Assembly (NCBI GenBank): GCA_027604665.1
Contig: JADGIZ010000274.1
Location: 1-17,277, forward strand
Reading direction: 5' to 3'
DNA from: Polyrhizophydium stewartii
Taxonomy: Eukaryota; Chytridiomycota; Chytridiomycetes; Rhizophydiales
DNA length: 17,277 nucleotides
In this document: in pieces, positions 1 through 10,726 of the stretch
Layout: each line of letters opens with the position of its first letter
Numbering within the stretch: position 1 is the stretch's first letter
Notes under the pieces: model-generated
Database searches by the model: none
Seen by the model: the letters and a program-made list of their open reading frames with translations, nothing else
Told to the model about the DNA's origin: nothing
Position numbers and translations under genes: made by a program

Positions 1-471
1 TCTCCCGTCGCGGCGCTCAAGTCGGACGGCTTCGCCAAGATCGACCTCAACGAGACACCGCTGCCGCGCGGCTCGCCTGTCGTCAACGCCTCGATCGTGC
101 CACTTGCTGGTGCCTCTACGTCTGTCGCCGTGCAGCCGCTCAACGGCACCGCATCGCCTGGTGCACTCGACCGCAGCGACAAGCACCACCTGCGCCACCA
201 CCTGCCGGTTTCGGAGGAGATGCTGCGCAAGATGCGATACACCGACAAGGACATTGCGCGCGTGCGCGCCAACGAGGCGAAGCTCAACAAGGTTGTCGAC
301 TTCCTCAACCAGCAGACCGACAAGGGCCGCTTCCTGTCGCAGGCGGCGCTCGTCATCACCGAGAGCGACCGCGTGTCGTTCAAGGCTCCTTCGGCTGCTG
401 ATGTTGCCAAGGGTGAGGCCGCCTCGATTGCCATTGTCAATGAGGCGATTGCCGCCGTCGGCCGCCTTTGA
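1..471 (+). CDS. C-terminal fragment of an unrecognised protein, truncated at left edge
   Basis: An open frame runs from the first base to a TGA at 469-471, giving 156 residues with no ATG start, so the 5' part lies outside the window. I do not recognise the family. The first third is Pro/Ser/Thr/Ala-rich and looks disordered. From about residue 65 it becomes charged and helical (segment VSEEMLRKMRYTDKDIARVR and what follows), then ends in an Ala-rich helix-like tail closing with AAVGRL. Codon choice (strong G/C at third positions) matches the neighbouring genes, which supports real coding. No membrane segment or catalytic motif is visible. It converges on the methionyl-tRNA synthetase gene, with 284 nt between the two stop codons. 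It could be the last exon of a longer gene, and an intron may lie within the first 100 nt. Confidence 0.6.
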   Translation, partial: SPVAALKSDGFAKIDLNETPLPRGSPVVNASIVPLAGASTSVAVQPLNGTASPGALDRSDKHHLRHHLPVSEEMLRKMRYTDKDIARVRANEAKLNKVVDFLNQQTDKGRFLSQAALVITESDRVSFKAPSAADVAKGEAASIAIVNEAIAAVGRL

Positions 472-755
472 TGTGCGAACAGTAGCGGCTCGTCGCTTGC
501 CTTCAGCTCTGCTTGATATCAGCTCTTGACGGTGCCTCGTATCTCTGTGAATCAAGCTGCAGTTGACCCAGCTTTGCTGATTGTCCTGCTTTGAGATGCG
601 AGAGATGCCCTATTTGCGATGCCGCAACAAACATCAGCTCGCTCGCAATGGCAGGCTGAGCTGCATTCCGATCATAGGGATCAGCAAATCCCGATAGAAA
701 CATCGGAGAAGGACCGTTCATTCCAAACAACAAGGGCATTGGCCCGGCACGGGTC
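472..755. other. Convergent intergenic region, 284 nt
   Basis: This gap lies between the stop codons of the left-edge gene and methionyl-tRNA synthetase. I see no gene, repeat or RNA in it. The only notable element is an AATGAA hexamer on the minus strand at 717-722, 34 nt beyond the synthetase stop, a possible cleavage/polyadenylation signal. It is by far the longest tail-to-tail gap in the window. Confidence 0.5.
717..722 (-). terminator. Candidate polyadenylation hexamer (AATGAA) for MetRS
   Basis: AATGAA on the minus strand lies 34 nt past the synthetase stop. The same hexamer follows the stop codons of several other genes here, so it may be this organism's working polyadenylation signal. 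This is inferred from position only. Confidence 0.35.
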
Positions 756-3700
756 TCAAGCGGCCACCAGCGCAGCAAGCTCGGCCTTGAGAGCAAGTAG
801 GCCGTCGACGGCTGTCTTAATGTCTCCTGCGGCCGCCTTGTCTGCCTTGAGCTGGCGAACAAGATTGCCCTGCTCGGCGATCTTCTTCTCGAGCGCTTCC
901 ATCTCGGGCGTCCTGGTCACGCCTTCGGGGACACCAGTCGGGGCCGGACGCGCCGACTTGGCCGCGCGCTTGCTCATCGGCTGCTTGCCCTTTGCGTCGG
1001 TCGCAGCAGTGGCAGGCTGTGACGGCCCCTGCTTGCCGGAGTACTTGAGACGTAGCTCTTCCTCGCGCGACTCCTCGATCTTCTTGAAGAGATACTCGGC
1101 CGCACCGATCTTGTGGCCGGCGAGGATGTCCGTGGCTGCCCAGCTGTCGGTGACGCGGCGCAGAGGCAGATTGAGCTGGCGCAAGATACCGTCGGTCGTG
1201 GACGGCATGTACGGGTACACAAGCGAGGAGATCAGGTACGCGAGGTTCGCGGCCACTGCAACGACGTTGTTGCAGCGCTCGCGCGAGTTGGCAAACAGGT
1301 TGTTGTCGATGCGGTTGTCCTGCAGATACAGGTTGCCCAGAGAGGAAATGTCCATGAACAGACGCAGGCCCTGGCGGATCTTGACGGCCTCAAGCGCCTC
1401 GACGTACTGCTTGAGCAGCACGTTGACGTCCTCGATCAACTTCTTCTCGGGGCCTTCCGTGACTGCATACGCGGGGATGACGCCATCGTACTTTGCGTTG
1501 ATGAACTTGACGACGCGGTTGACAAAGTTGCCCAGGTTTGCGAGAAGCTCGCCGTTGTTGCAGGCGATGAACGAGTTCCACGAAAACAGCGAGTCGCTGT
1601 TCTCGGGGCGGATCGACAGCAGGTAGTATCGCCAAACTTCGACAGGGATGCCCGAGTCTGCAGCGTTGTTTCCAAAGACGCCGATGCCGCGGGACTTTGA
1701 GAACTTGCCCGACTCGTACTGCAGGTACTCTGCGAAACCCAGCTCCGGCATCAGCGCCAGATCAAGGATGAAGGCCATTTCGATATTGCTTACCTGTCGT
1801 GCTCAGATGGTGCAGCAACGTCCAGTTGTCACTAGTGCCGATCAGCGTTGATGGGAAGATGACCGTGTGGAAGGCGACGTTGTCCTTGCCCATGAACTGG
1901 TACAGCTGCACGTTCTTGGGGTTCTTCCACCACTTCTCCCAGTCCTTGGTGTAGTTTGCCGTGATCGAAAGGTATCTGCATGCGGTGCCGTGTCAGCTCG
2001 GAATGCTCAGCAGGGATGTTGGCGCATCGACAGCGAGCGCGCGCACCCGATCGGAGCATCGAACCAGACATAGAACACTTTGTTCTCGTAGCCCTTGCGC
2101 GGAACAGATGTGCCCCACTTGAGGTCGCGCGTGATGCACCGCGGCTTGAGGCCCTCCTTGAGCCAGCTGTTTGTGATGGTTTGGCTGTTGGCCGACCACG
2201 CGCCTGCGTCGGTAGTTGGCCGGCAGCGTCAGCAAAAAAGCAAGTGATCGAATAGCAGATCATTGCTGCATCTCACCATCTGCGCTGGCCTTCTTGAACC
2301 ACTCCTCGAGCTTGGGCTGCTGGGTCTTGAGATCGAGGAACAAGTGCTTCGAGTCGCGAGGGATTGGCGAGGCCCCGTCGAGCTTGCAGCGCGGGTTTTT
2401 GAGCTCAATGGCGTTGATGAGCTTTCCGCATCCGTCGCATTGGTCTCCACGGGCGTCCTGCACGGTGGCACGCATATTGCATGAGCGTGCCGCCGCAATA
2501 AACGCAGCCATTCAATCTGTCGCGCTATACGCACTTCGAAGCCACAGATCGGGCATGTGCCCTCGACAAACCGATCGGCAAGGAACCTGCGCAGAGCCCA
2601 CCTCGGTCAGATGGTGCGGACTTGAGTGATTCTACCAAGAATACCACTCACGACTCGTGCTTGATGCAGTAAAGCTGAGTCATGGTGTCCTCGAGCACGT
2701 GGCCATTCTTCTCGAGCTTGAGGTAGATGTCGTGCGTAATCCTGCGCAAGGGCAGAGGCCGAGAACAAAGTCAGCTGGTGAACCAGGCCATCAAAATATT
2801 GCAACTCGACATGCGCACTCTGTCTGCCTCTGAGTCGTTGTGCGGCCAAACTTGTCAAAGTCGATCTGGAACCATTTGTAGCTCTCATCATGGAACTTGA
2901 AGTACTTGTCGCACAGGTCCTTACACGACATTTTCTCCTCGATGGCCTTGGTCTCGGTCGCAGTGCCGTACTCGTCGGTGCCTCCGACGTACAGCACGTT
3001 GTAGCCGCGAATGCGAGCAAATCTGCATGCGCCGAGAGAGCCGCACGGGATTCGCAGGGCGTAAGCGGGACTTCACAGACGGAAGCCTCAAACCAGACGC
3101 TAGTGGTACGCACCGCGCAAACACATCTCCGCTCAGCACGCAGCCAATGATGTTTCCGAGGTGCGGAATGCTGTTGACGTAAGGAAGCGCGCTCGTAATG
3201 AGGATGTTGCGAGCACCCTCCTTTGGTAGGCTGACAAAACACGCGACATCAGCTGTTAGCGCGGTTTCGACAGTTCTCTCTTCAGCCGAGCAACTCACAT
3301 CACGCGGCTGTGGTGGTCAAGCGTGATGGTCACGGCGCCATCGACCTTGGGCGCTGGGAGCTTGGCGCCAGAGAGCTGTGCGGGAACCGACGACGGAGCA
3401 GACGACGACTGCGCCTGTCGAGGCGAATAAGCACGTCAGGCTCGCCATCTGACTTGCGTAAATGACGCAGCATGCTTACCTTCCAGGCAGCTACAGCAGC
3501 GGCGTAGGCAGGGTACTTTTCGAAGACTTCGAACCAGCGCACGACAGTCGGGAACTTGGCCGAGACAGCCTGGCGCGCAGCCTTGGTCGCGAGCACCGGA
3601 TACAGGTTGGCAAAGAAGATGACTGCCGCAGCACTCGTGGGCTGAGCATAAAGTGTCAGCTTGGTCGTGTTCGCTACGGGAAGCACGGTGCATGTGCGTA

Positions 3701-4306
3701 CCTTGAAGCCAACCGAGTCTCCGAATCGGTCGTTAATGAAGCTGATTGCAGAGGCGGCGGCGGGATCGGACGCGCTCATGCCTGCGGCGACTGCAGGGCT
3801 CAGAGTATGGAGGTCCCACTCGGAAAACGAGTCGACCTTGGCGCGGATCCACGCGTGCACACTCTTGTGCTTGCGGAGCACGTATCTGCAGCGGTGACAT
3901 GGTCGACATCGGGGTGCACAGTCATCCGAGTCAGTCGCCGCGCGAGTTGACACGAGAGCCAGGGAGGTGCTCACTGCACAGCGGTGTTGGCGTTTGCGAG
4001 AGTCGTTCCCGTTGCAGGAACGCTGAGGACGACACCGGCCTGGAAGGGCGCCGCTGCAGCGCACGACGGTCAGCGAGACGCAGAGCCCGCAGACGCTTGG
4101 CGATCGCGATCGTGGTTCGGTCGTGCAGCACGGCCAGCGGGCGGTGCGGCCTTACGCGCAGAGCCGTCCGCAGGAGCGGGCATGACAGTGTAAGGTGTTC
4201 CTGCGACCTCGAGGGCCAGCAGCAGCTTGAGCGCGGCCGCGCTGGCGAGCGCGCCGGGCAGGGTGGCGACGACCTGGAGCGCGGGTTGCGCGGGCGTGAC
4301 GGCCAT
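756..4306 (-). CDS. MARS1: Cytosolic methionyl-tRNA synthetase, GST-like and WHEP domains, 13 exons
   Basis: It charges tRNA-Met with methionine in the cytosol. Exons in order: 4306-4156, 4053-3975, 3885-3702, 3641-3480, 3414-3299, 3230-3114, 3022-2819, 2741-2652, 2586-2535, 2457-2277, 2203-2047, 1975-1794, 1729-756. They sum to 2649 nt, or 882 residues; the human enzyme has about 900. Residues 1-200 form a GST-like domain of the kind used to dock in synthetase complexes. The class I core has HLGN (254-257, the HIGH motif) and KFSKS (567-571, the KMSKS loop). Zinc knuckles lie at 363-412. In the first, the second Cys is His366; in the second, the last is Asp412. A Lys/Ala-rich linker leads to a C-terminal WHEP helix-turn-helix (about 834-882), which binds tRNA non-specifically in other eukaryotes. 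The chosen ATG is the last before the GST domain and lies 43 nt from the divergent thioredoxin-like gene. Confidence 0.95.
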
Positions 4307-4349
4307 TTCGTGCGTGATGCAAAGTTTTGCCTTTGCCTCTGTCCGCGAC
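4307..4349. promoter_or_regulatory. Shared divergent promoter of MetRS and thioredoxin-like gene, 43 nt
   Basis: The two start codons face away from each other with only 43 nt between them, so both 5' UTRs and at least part of both promoters must fit here or extend into coding sequence. There is no TATA box. A tandem TTTTGCC-TTTGCC lies at 4325-4337, ending 12 nt before the plus-strand ATG. The same hexamer recurs in the other divergent gaps of this window. Confidence 0.6.
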
Positions 4350-5120
4350 ATGGTCCGCCTGGCGCTCGTGGCTGCCGCGGCGGCTCTCGCGGTCTGCGGG
4401 CAGCCGCCGCCCGCGGCAGACACGCCGGCGGGGGCGCCCGAGCTGCCGACGGGCGTGTCGCTTCCCGTGACGGACGCAAACTTCACTGTGCTGTACAAGG
4501 ATACGTGGCTCGTTGAAGTGTGAGGCAGACGCCCGGTCCGACGCAGAGCCCGGCCGCGGCGCAATGACACCCCGGGCGACGGCAGCCACCAGCCCGCACT
4601 CTGTCCCGTGTCGGAGAGGCTGCTCAAGACATGGCCCGCAATCGTCGAAAAGGCCGCGGCGTCCAACCGCACGCTGCGGTTTGCGTCCATCGATGCGTGG
4701 GCCAACACGGCGACCTTGGCTGTCCTCGAGGTCCGTTCGCTTCCGGCGATCAAGCTGTAGGTTGCCGCCGAGCTCTAAATACGCCTTGACGGGCACCACC
4801 AGCAACTCACGAAGGACTTTTAGCATCCAGGACGGCCGCGTCTACACATTTAAGGAGGGCTTCTCTGTCCCAGCTGTGCTGCAGTTTGTGCGCAACGGAA
4901 CCCAGACCGCTCGCTGGTACAACCGCCTGCCCACGAGCTACTTCACCATGTGAGTTTTGAGCTGGGCAGTGCGGATGCATGCTTTTGCGCGCTTGGCGAT
5001 GCTCAACGTGCGCAACGCGACCGATATGGCAGAAGCAAGCTGCAGTTTGACGTCTTTGTTACGATTCAGCGGGTCCAGCAGATTGCATACGACGCCTTCA
5101 TGGATCTTCTTTTGAAGTAG
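4350..5120 (+). CDS. Secretory-pathway thioredoxin-like protein with CPVS site, 4 exons
   Basis: Exons 4350-4517, 4593-4756, 4824-4949 and 5033-5120 join to 546 nt, or 181 residues. An N-terminal signal peptide (MVRLALVAAAAALAVCG) sends it to the ER or beyond. The thioredoxin fold follows: strand VLYKDTWLVE, then the active-site region with CPVS at 60-63, the cis-proline loop RSLPAIKL (Pro107), and a final strand and helix through about 135. The order matches TMX/PDI-type domains, and the cis-Pro loop and DGRVYTFKEG hairpin align well. The usual WCxxC is replaced by LCPVS, so the resolving cysteine is lost, and the loop is about two residues shorter than normal. A CxxS site suggests trapping or isomerising mixed disulfides rather than oxidation; that is inference. 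I see no transmembrane helix after the domain, unlike TMX proteins, although the last exon is the least certain part. Specific family membership is not settled. Confidence 0.8.
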
Positions 5121-5179
5121 CCCATCGCTGCGCCGCGCGGACAGATTGGCACGGACTGAAGAGCTGTCTGGCTGCGAAC
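5121..5179. other. Convergent gap between thioredoxin-like gene and EMC4, 59 nt
   Basis: Only 59 nt separate the two stop codons. The nearest canonical AATAAA for the plus-strand gene is at 5287-5292, inside the last EMC4 intron, so the two 3' ends probably overlap. No gene or repeat lies here. Confidence 0.5.
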
Positions 5180-6269
5180 CTAAAGCCAGGCGCCAAACGA
5201 ATGCTCCACAACCTGGCACCAGCAGCAGAGGCAACCCGAGTAAAGTCAGAATCGGAGCGCACTGGCGGGCAAAAACGGCGAGAAGGAAATAAAGAGACGA
5301 GAAACCAGTGAATCAAGCGCCTGCGCACCTGCTTTCCTTCTAGGAAGGCGAGCCAATCCGAGGTTGCCGTTGGAAGCAAGCCCATCGCGCCGCATTTCCA
5401 GACTCCCAAACCGAGGTTGGCACCTTGGATCAAGACATAGGCAGCCAGAGGCAGGAAAAGAGGGCTTGTGATCCATGTGGCGACGCCGCGCGACTTTGAA
5501 CCAGGAACAGCGGTTTGGAAGCGCTCAAAAACTGTTGAGGATGCGCATCAGCATTTTCCATGAAAACTGAATGACGCCGCATCACCCCTCACCTTGCGGA
5601 GCACCCATGATGGCCTTGACCGAGTTGAAAAGCAGCATCACCGTGATGAGGATGCTGAAGATCTGGATGCTGTTGCCGGACATGTACAGCATGAACGCGT
5701 TCATGGGGATGCTCTTGCCACCAGCGAGTGCAGTGTCCCATGCTTTCTGCAGCCCCAAAACGTCTTATCAGCATTCATAGGACACAGCCTGCAAGGCGCA
5801 GACACATCCTTCACCTTGATCTTGAGGTTGGCGATCATCTGCTCGGTGTCGTCGTCCTTGGGCTTGTCGAGGCGCTGCGCGAGGCGCACAAGCCTTGGTC
5901 AGCGCCGACGGCTTGAAGGTGAGCGCCGCATGGCTGCCCAGCGCGCTCCATGGGCCAGCGCCGCACGGCCCGCGCGCATGCGCCGTCGAGCTGGCGCACG
6001 CTCAAGGGGCAGCCGACTCACGCTGAGGCGGGCACTCTCGCTCGCGAGCATGAAGCCAGGCGGATCACTCGGCCCCTTCTTGCTGCTTCCGGCGACAGGG
6101 GTCGGCCGCCGCCGCGCGGGCACGACCGCAACGGAGACAGCGTCGCTGCAAGCGTCAGAGCCGTTACCAAAGCAGCGCAGTGCGGCACGCTGCGCAGCAG
6201 GCTGTCGATGTGCGCGTGGTCGCGCTCGCACCTCGAAGCGTCGACGCTCGCGCACTCGAACTTCCACAT
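5180..6269 (-). CDS. EMC4: ER membrane protein complex subunit 4 (EMC4/TMEM85), 6 exons
   Basis: EMC4 is a membrane subunit of the ER membrane protein complex, which inserts tail-anchored and multipass proteins. Exons: 6269-6232, 6145-6022, 5874-5815, 5746-5593, 5531-5329, 5212-5180; 612 nt, or 203 residues (human 183). Diagnostic stretches are the short start MWKFE, a DPPGF motif before residue 50, KAWD at 75-78, the first membrane helix region IPMNAFMLYMSGNSIQIFS (87-105), and GLLPTATSDWLAFLE (176-190) after the second hydrophobic stretch. The last exon encodes only 10 residues (VVEHSFGAWL); it restores the conserved tail that in human reads MEFSGGGLLL. Reading through the last donor instead gives a long Arg-rich tail foreign to the family. 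The gene is divergent from meckelin (111 nt) and convergent with the thioredoxin-like gene (59 nt). Confidence 0.93.
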
Positions 6270-6380
6270 GTTTTGCTTCGTTGAGGCAAATCCACACGAA
6301 TGCGCTCGACAGCACTCCGTCCCGCGCAGCCTGCTGTGGCAGCAGCAGCAACAGCAGCGGCAACAGCAGTAGAGACTATC
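6270..6380. promoter_or_regulatory. Shared divergent promoter of EMC4 and meckelin, 111 nt
   Basis: This gap lies between the EMC4 start (minus) and the meckelin start (plus). It holds a TTTGCC hexamer on the minus strand (6290-6285), 15 nt upstream of the EMC4 ATG, and a CAG-rich tract next to the meckelin ATG. No TATA box is seen. If transcripts start within this gap, the two 5' UTRs together are shorter than 111 nt. Confidence 0.55.
6340..6369 (+). repeat. CAG/CAA trinucleotide tract upstream of the meckelin start
   Basis: Ten triplets in a row are CAG or CAA apart from one CGG, ending 11 nt before the chosen meckelin ATG. A TAG in the same frame follows directly, so the tract is not joined to the meckelin frame; it is most likely 5' UTR or promoter. 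It is interrupted rather than pure and is likely to vary in length between strains. Confidence 0.75.
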
Positions 6381-9300
6381 ATGGGCGCTGCTCTTACGCT
6401 TCTGGCTTGTGGGCACGCCGTGTCGGCGGCAGTGGCCGTGCCTGCGCTGGCGATGGATCTGGCCCCGATCGTGCTCCCAACATGCTCGATCTCGGCCTCG
6501 GCCGTCTTCGATCCAACCCAGATGGCCTGCAGCTCGTGCCCGCAGTACACCGTCTACGGAGCTCTATGTACGCTGCTGCGCATTTCTCCAGACTCGTACG
6601 CCTCTGCGCTGTGCTAACCTCGGCCGACCTTCGCCTCGCTCCACGCCAACAATCGGCCTTGCGCCTCAAGCAACATGCGCGTGCGCAACGGGCGTCCACA
6701 ACACGGGTGGCTCGTGCGTCAGCTGCTCGGGCATCCAAGTCCCTTCGGCCGATGGGACATTTTGCGTCGCCTGCCCCTCCGGGGCACCGGCCACACAGGT
6801 TACCATCCGCAACTCGACTGTTCGCATCTGCTCCTGTCCGTCGGGACAGTACTTTGGTACGCTTGCATGCCGGGCAGTCGAATCACACGATGAATGCTAA
6901 TTCCTTGCACACAAATAGCCGATCGAGATGCAACAGGCGCTGCACTCGCCACGGGTGTCTGCACGGCCTGCCCAAGTGGCTACTACCCTTCGGACGATCT
7001 GGCAACCTGCCTCGCCTGCCCGGACTCGGCGAATATGGTGGCGACTTACTCGTCTGGCTCTTACACCTGCTCTTGCAAGCAAGGCGGTGGTTTAAATTCA
7101 GCACCTGTAAGTCGGCGTCTTTTCCGTCAAGAGTCTGCGAGACTGAGCCGAGAGCGTTCTGACGCCACACGAATGGCAGGAGGGAGGCGCTTGCATTGCG
7201 AGGACCGTTGTCTCGAGCGTCGCCTCGCAGTACAGCTCGATCCAGTCAAGCGTCACGTTTAGGGTGCGCTTAGTCAGGCTGAAGCAGCCTTGCGGGGCGA
7301 ATTTGTGTGCTGATTCGGGCGGCGCATCTCCACCAGGACATGATTGACGTCAGCGGCAACGCAGCAAGCGAGACTGTCCAGTCCGACACGTTTTCAAATA
7401 ACTTTATTCGTGCGATTGGGAACTGCCAGGTGTGCTTTGCTTGGCTAGGAATGAGGCTGGCACGCCATTTTCTGACAGCAGACGCCGCGCAGACATACGG
7501 CGACCTTCTAGCCTGCCAGCTGCTGGCCAACTTGTGTGTCCTTGCCCTTTACGACGACACGGCCAAGGTCTGCATTGCATACCAAGCGTTGGCAAAGTCA
7601 CGCGGGAGCATTCAGGCATCGCCATACAACGACCAGTAAGCCCGCCTCGTCGGTCAACGCGCGGAAGATACGTGCACTTGCTCATCTTCGGCGTATCCTT
7701 TGCGCAACCTAGACCACTTGGATTGCCTTGGCTTTACTACGGACTTGTCAACCGAGAGCTGCCCCAAACGACGCAAACACATATTCCTTCGCTGACACTT
7801 GACGTCACGGGTTCGACGGTACGTTTGCGGTGTCGCCGCGATGTAGTTCTGGGGGTGCTGACTTTGTGCCGATTCGGAACCGGAAGGGATTTGCGACGAT
7901 CCCATTTGTGCTTGGGGTTTACGCTCTCAACGGAACATTTCTCGGCTATCAAAACCTCACCACAGAGCTGCAGGTCAGGCTCACGATGCGACGTGCATCT
8001 GGTGCTGGGTGCTGACTGAAGCCAAAAAAGCTCTGCCGCAAAGACGCCGACGCGATGCTGGGCTGGAACAAGGCGACTCGCTACTACACCAGCTCGTGTT
8101 CAATCAATCTGTTTAACTTGGTGCAGTCCGGCTACGAAACATACTTTTACGAGCTTTGTGAGCTTGCATGCGAGCTGGTTGCGTCTGGCGACGCACAGCT
8201 AACGCTGCAGCCGCTCACGCAGTTATCAACCAAACAGCCGGCGGTCTGTATCCCGTCCCTGTCCGAATCACCAATTACAGGGCTGCTAATGGCGCTCAAA
8301 TCAACGCAAACCCATCCGGCACAGACTGGACAGGCACGCAGTTGATGCGGCGCTTCTTTGTGCTCGACACTGCCAGCGGCGTCCTCAACGGGAAAGCTGC
8401 AGTCATCCGCGTGCCAGCCTCAATTGTCTTCACGATCCGCAAGGCGCCAGAAACGGGCAAGATCATGCTTCCGATTGTCGATATCACGTACACGGAGCGG
8501 GAGACCTCGTCTATCGCGCTGCAGGATCAGAGTGTCTACTCGACTCCACAGGTTGGTGTGCTGGTTGAACGTTCTACCTCGGGTCGTATCATCTGACGCG
8601 GTATATTCACTGCCGAAAAGATATCGTTCTCGTTGGCGTACGAACAAGACTATGCGTACATGCGCCAAGTCTTGACAATTCTGTTTTCAATTTCGCTTTC
8701 TGCCGGGGTGATATACGCATTTTATATCGCGCGTTTGTGGAACTCGCGCAACCTCGGACCATACGACTCGATCGACATTTACGTGAGAGGGCTGCATCGT
8801 GTGCTTCTGCTGAGCGCCAAGGCGCTGACGCCGAAGTTGCAGTTCATCATGCGCTTGCTCTTGTCGATCGCAGGCGCACTGGGTCCCATCATCGGCGTCT
8901 TTGTGTTTGTTCTCTGCATGTACTTTTTCGTCTTTTACAAACTGCAGAGCGTGATGTTTGTGTGCCTGCCGCATGCATCGACAGATACCTCGATGCTTTC
9001 ACTCGCCATTGCTGCCGTGACAGTCGCAGAGGTAGGTCCATCAAGTGCAGATTTAAGAGCTACGCCATGACGATGCTGACTCGGTAGCGTCAATGGAAGA
9101 TAGCGTACATTGTGCGCACTTTGATTCGCCAGTGCACAACGCATATCTTCTTTGTCGATTGGGAGCGTAGCAAAGGACGGATCGTTAGCAGCGGCAACGA
9201 TCCATCTGCCGCACAGCTCGCCCCCGTGAGCGTGTGGCGAGGCATCTTCATGGCGAACCAGTGGAACATGCTCCAGGTGGGCTGGCATCTCTGCCTGAGA

Positions 9301-10670
9301 CACAAGTTGTTGCCGGTGCTCACTCACAAGCATTCGACCAAAGACGTTCCAGCGAGTACAAATCGAGTTCACTCTCATTGTGCTGCTCGTGCTCCTTGAG
9401 GGGCTCAAACTGCGCAACCTGGCCGCGCCAAGACCAGGATTTTCAGACCTATCGGTAGACACACCCAACCCGTTTCTGCTGCTTGCAGTCGACTGCCTGT
9501 GCTGGCTGTGTCTTGTGGTTGTGCAGGTGCGCACGAGGTGCATGCCCGCGAGCTGAATGCAGCCTATCAGCTGACATTGTTTCTCGCGCCAACAGCGTGC
9601 CTTTCACTTTCTGCTCTTTGGTAGATTCTACAGGAACAAGCTGCTCCAGTTCATTGATCTCTTGTCTCTAGCAAACATCAGTCTGCTGATCTTTGACTCT
9701 CCTTGCCACGGCTACTACATCCACGGCCGCTCGGTACACTCGTACGCCGACACAAACATGGAGGAGCTCTGCAACTTTCTTCGGAAGGAAGAGGTTCGAT
9801 GCTGCATCCTGCTCATCAGCGTCATTTGGGGATCTGACTCGGAAGCTTTGGTGTGCAGAACGACATGGTGCCGCGTCGCGGGCTGCAGGATACAAACCAT
9901 CAGTCCTTTGAAGTCTTTGTCACGCTCAAAATGAGATCCACGTTTGACAAGATTTTTGATCAGACAACAGTCCAACAGCCGGTGTGTAGGCCTGTGGCTG
10001 CCATAGATCGGCTGCGCTATGTCTGACCGGCGTGATGGATGGAGTAGGAGGTGCAGCGACTCAACCGCATGGTCAATCGCCTGACCGTCGGTAAGTGCGC
10101 GTGCTTCTGGCGCAATTTTCTGCATCCACTGTTAATCCGTCCGGAACCAACTCAGGCGAGGTACGAGGAGGCGTCCTCGGCGATCCGATAAAGCCCGCCG
10201 CCGACGTGCAGATCCAGCAGTACCGCCAGGTCAACAAGTTTCTGCGATCGTTTATCGATCAGGTGGGAGCAAGGCTCATTTCGCAAGCTTGAGACTGTGC
10301 CATCAGACAGCCACTCACCTCGCACGCAATCTTGACTTGCACCGCCGTACAGAATCTCAAGGAACTGCCATACGCAATCCGCGAGAAGACATACTTTGAG
10401 CAGTTTGTGACATCACCCGACCCATCCGAGGGAAACGTGTTCTTCCGCAGCGAGCTTGGTTTTGCGCAGACGCTTCTTTACGGCGCCGAGTCACACATGG
10501 TGCTGGCGTACGCGTACTTATTTTCATATGTCGACATCTCGTGCGACTCTCCTGCGCTGGCGGCATTTGTCGTGTGGATCACGCACACGGCTCTGTGCTT
10601 TATTCGGCGCCATTTCGGTGAGATCAACGTCTCAAAGAAGACTCTCCTGGACTGGAAGTTTTTGGTTTGA
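6381..10670 (+). CDS. TMEM67: Meckelin (TMEM67), ciliary transition-zone receptor-like protein, 19 exons
   Basis: Meckelin belongs to the MKS module that gates the base of cilia. Exons: 6381-6567, 6671-6856, 6919-7106, 7180-7263, 7337-7429, 7493-7635, 7713-7818, 7887-7973, 8031-8157, 8223-8551, 8621-8782, 8843-9031, 9088-9276, 9344-9526, 9596-9793, 9859-9981, 10051-10090, 10156-10262, 10353-10670. They total 3039 nt, or 1012 residues (human 995). Features in order: a signal peptide; a Cys-rich, Frizzled-like region to about 190; a beta-rich ectodomain with LPWLYYG; then multiple membrane spans from about 526. Highly conserved blocks are FFVDWERSKG (648-657), the 790-807 segment containing YIHGRS and ADTNMEE, and the terminal TLLDWKFLV. 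The acceptor before exon 10 has three in-phase candidates (after 8198, 8210 or 8222); I chose the best alignment. It proves the organism builds cilia or flagella, or recently did. Confidence 0.95.
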
Positions 10671-10726
10671 TCGACGCAGCGAAAGAGGGAATGCCGACTT
10701 GGAGAATGAACGTGCGGCGGGCAATA
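10671..10726. other. Convergent gap between meckelin and GST-like gene, 56 nt
   Basis: This gap contains AATGAA at 10705-10710 on the plus strand, 35 nt after the meckelin stop, a candidate polyadenylation signal. No matching hexamer is seen for the minus-strand gene. Nothing else is recognisable. Confidence 0.45.

Noticed and set aside
619..1626. Plus-strand open frame of 335 codons opposite the last MetRS exon
   Set aside because: It is antisense to strongly conserved synthetase sequence, including the KFSKS exon, and shows no family resemblance. High third-position GC on one strand suppresses stops on the other.
6340..6369. Polyglutamine protein encoded by the CAG tract
   Set aside because: In the glutamine frame a TAG follows directly and the frame does not connect to meckelin or to any supported exon. 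It is better explained as 5' UTR or promoter.
5594..7162. Long plus-strand open frame (522 codons) spanning EMC4 and the start of meckelin
   Set aside because: It runs antisense through the conserved EMC4 exons and then out of frame through the Cys-rich exons of meckelin. Its composition (Arg, Ala, Ser and His) is typical of an off-frame reading in GC-rich DNA.
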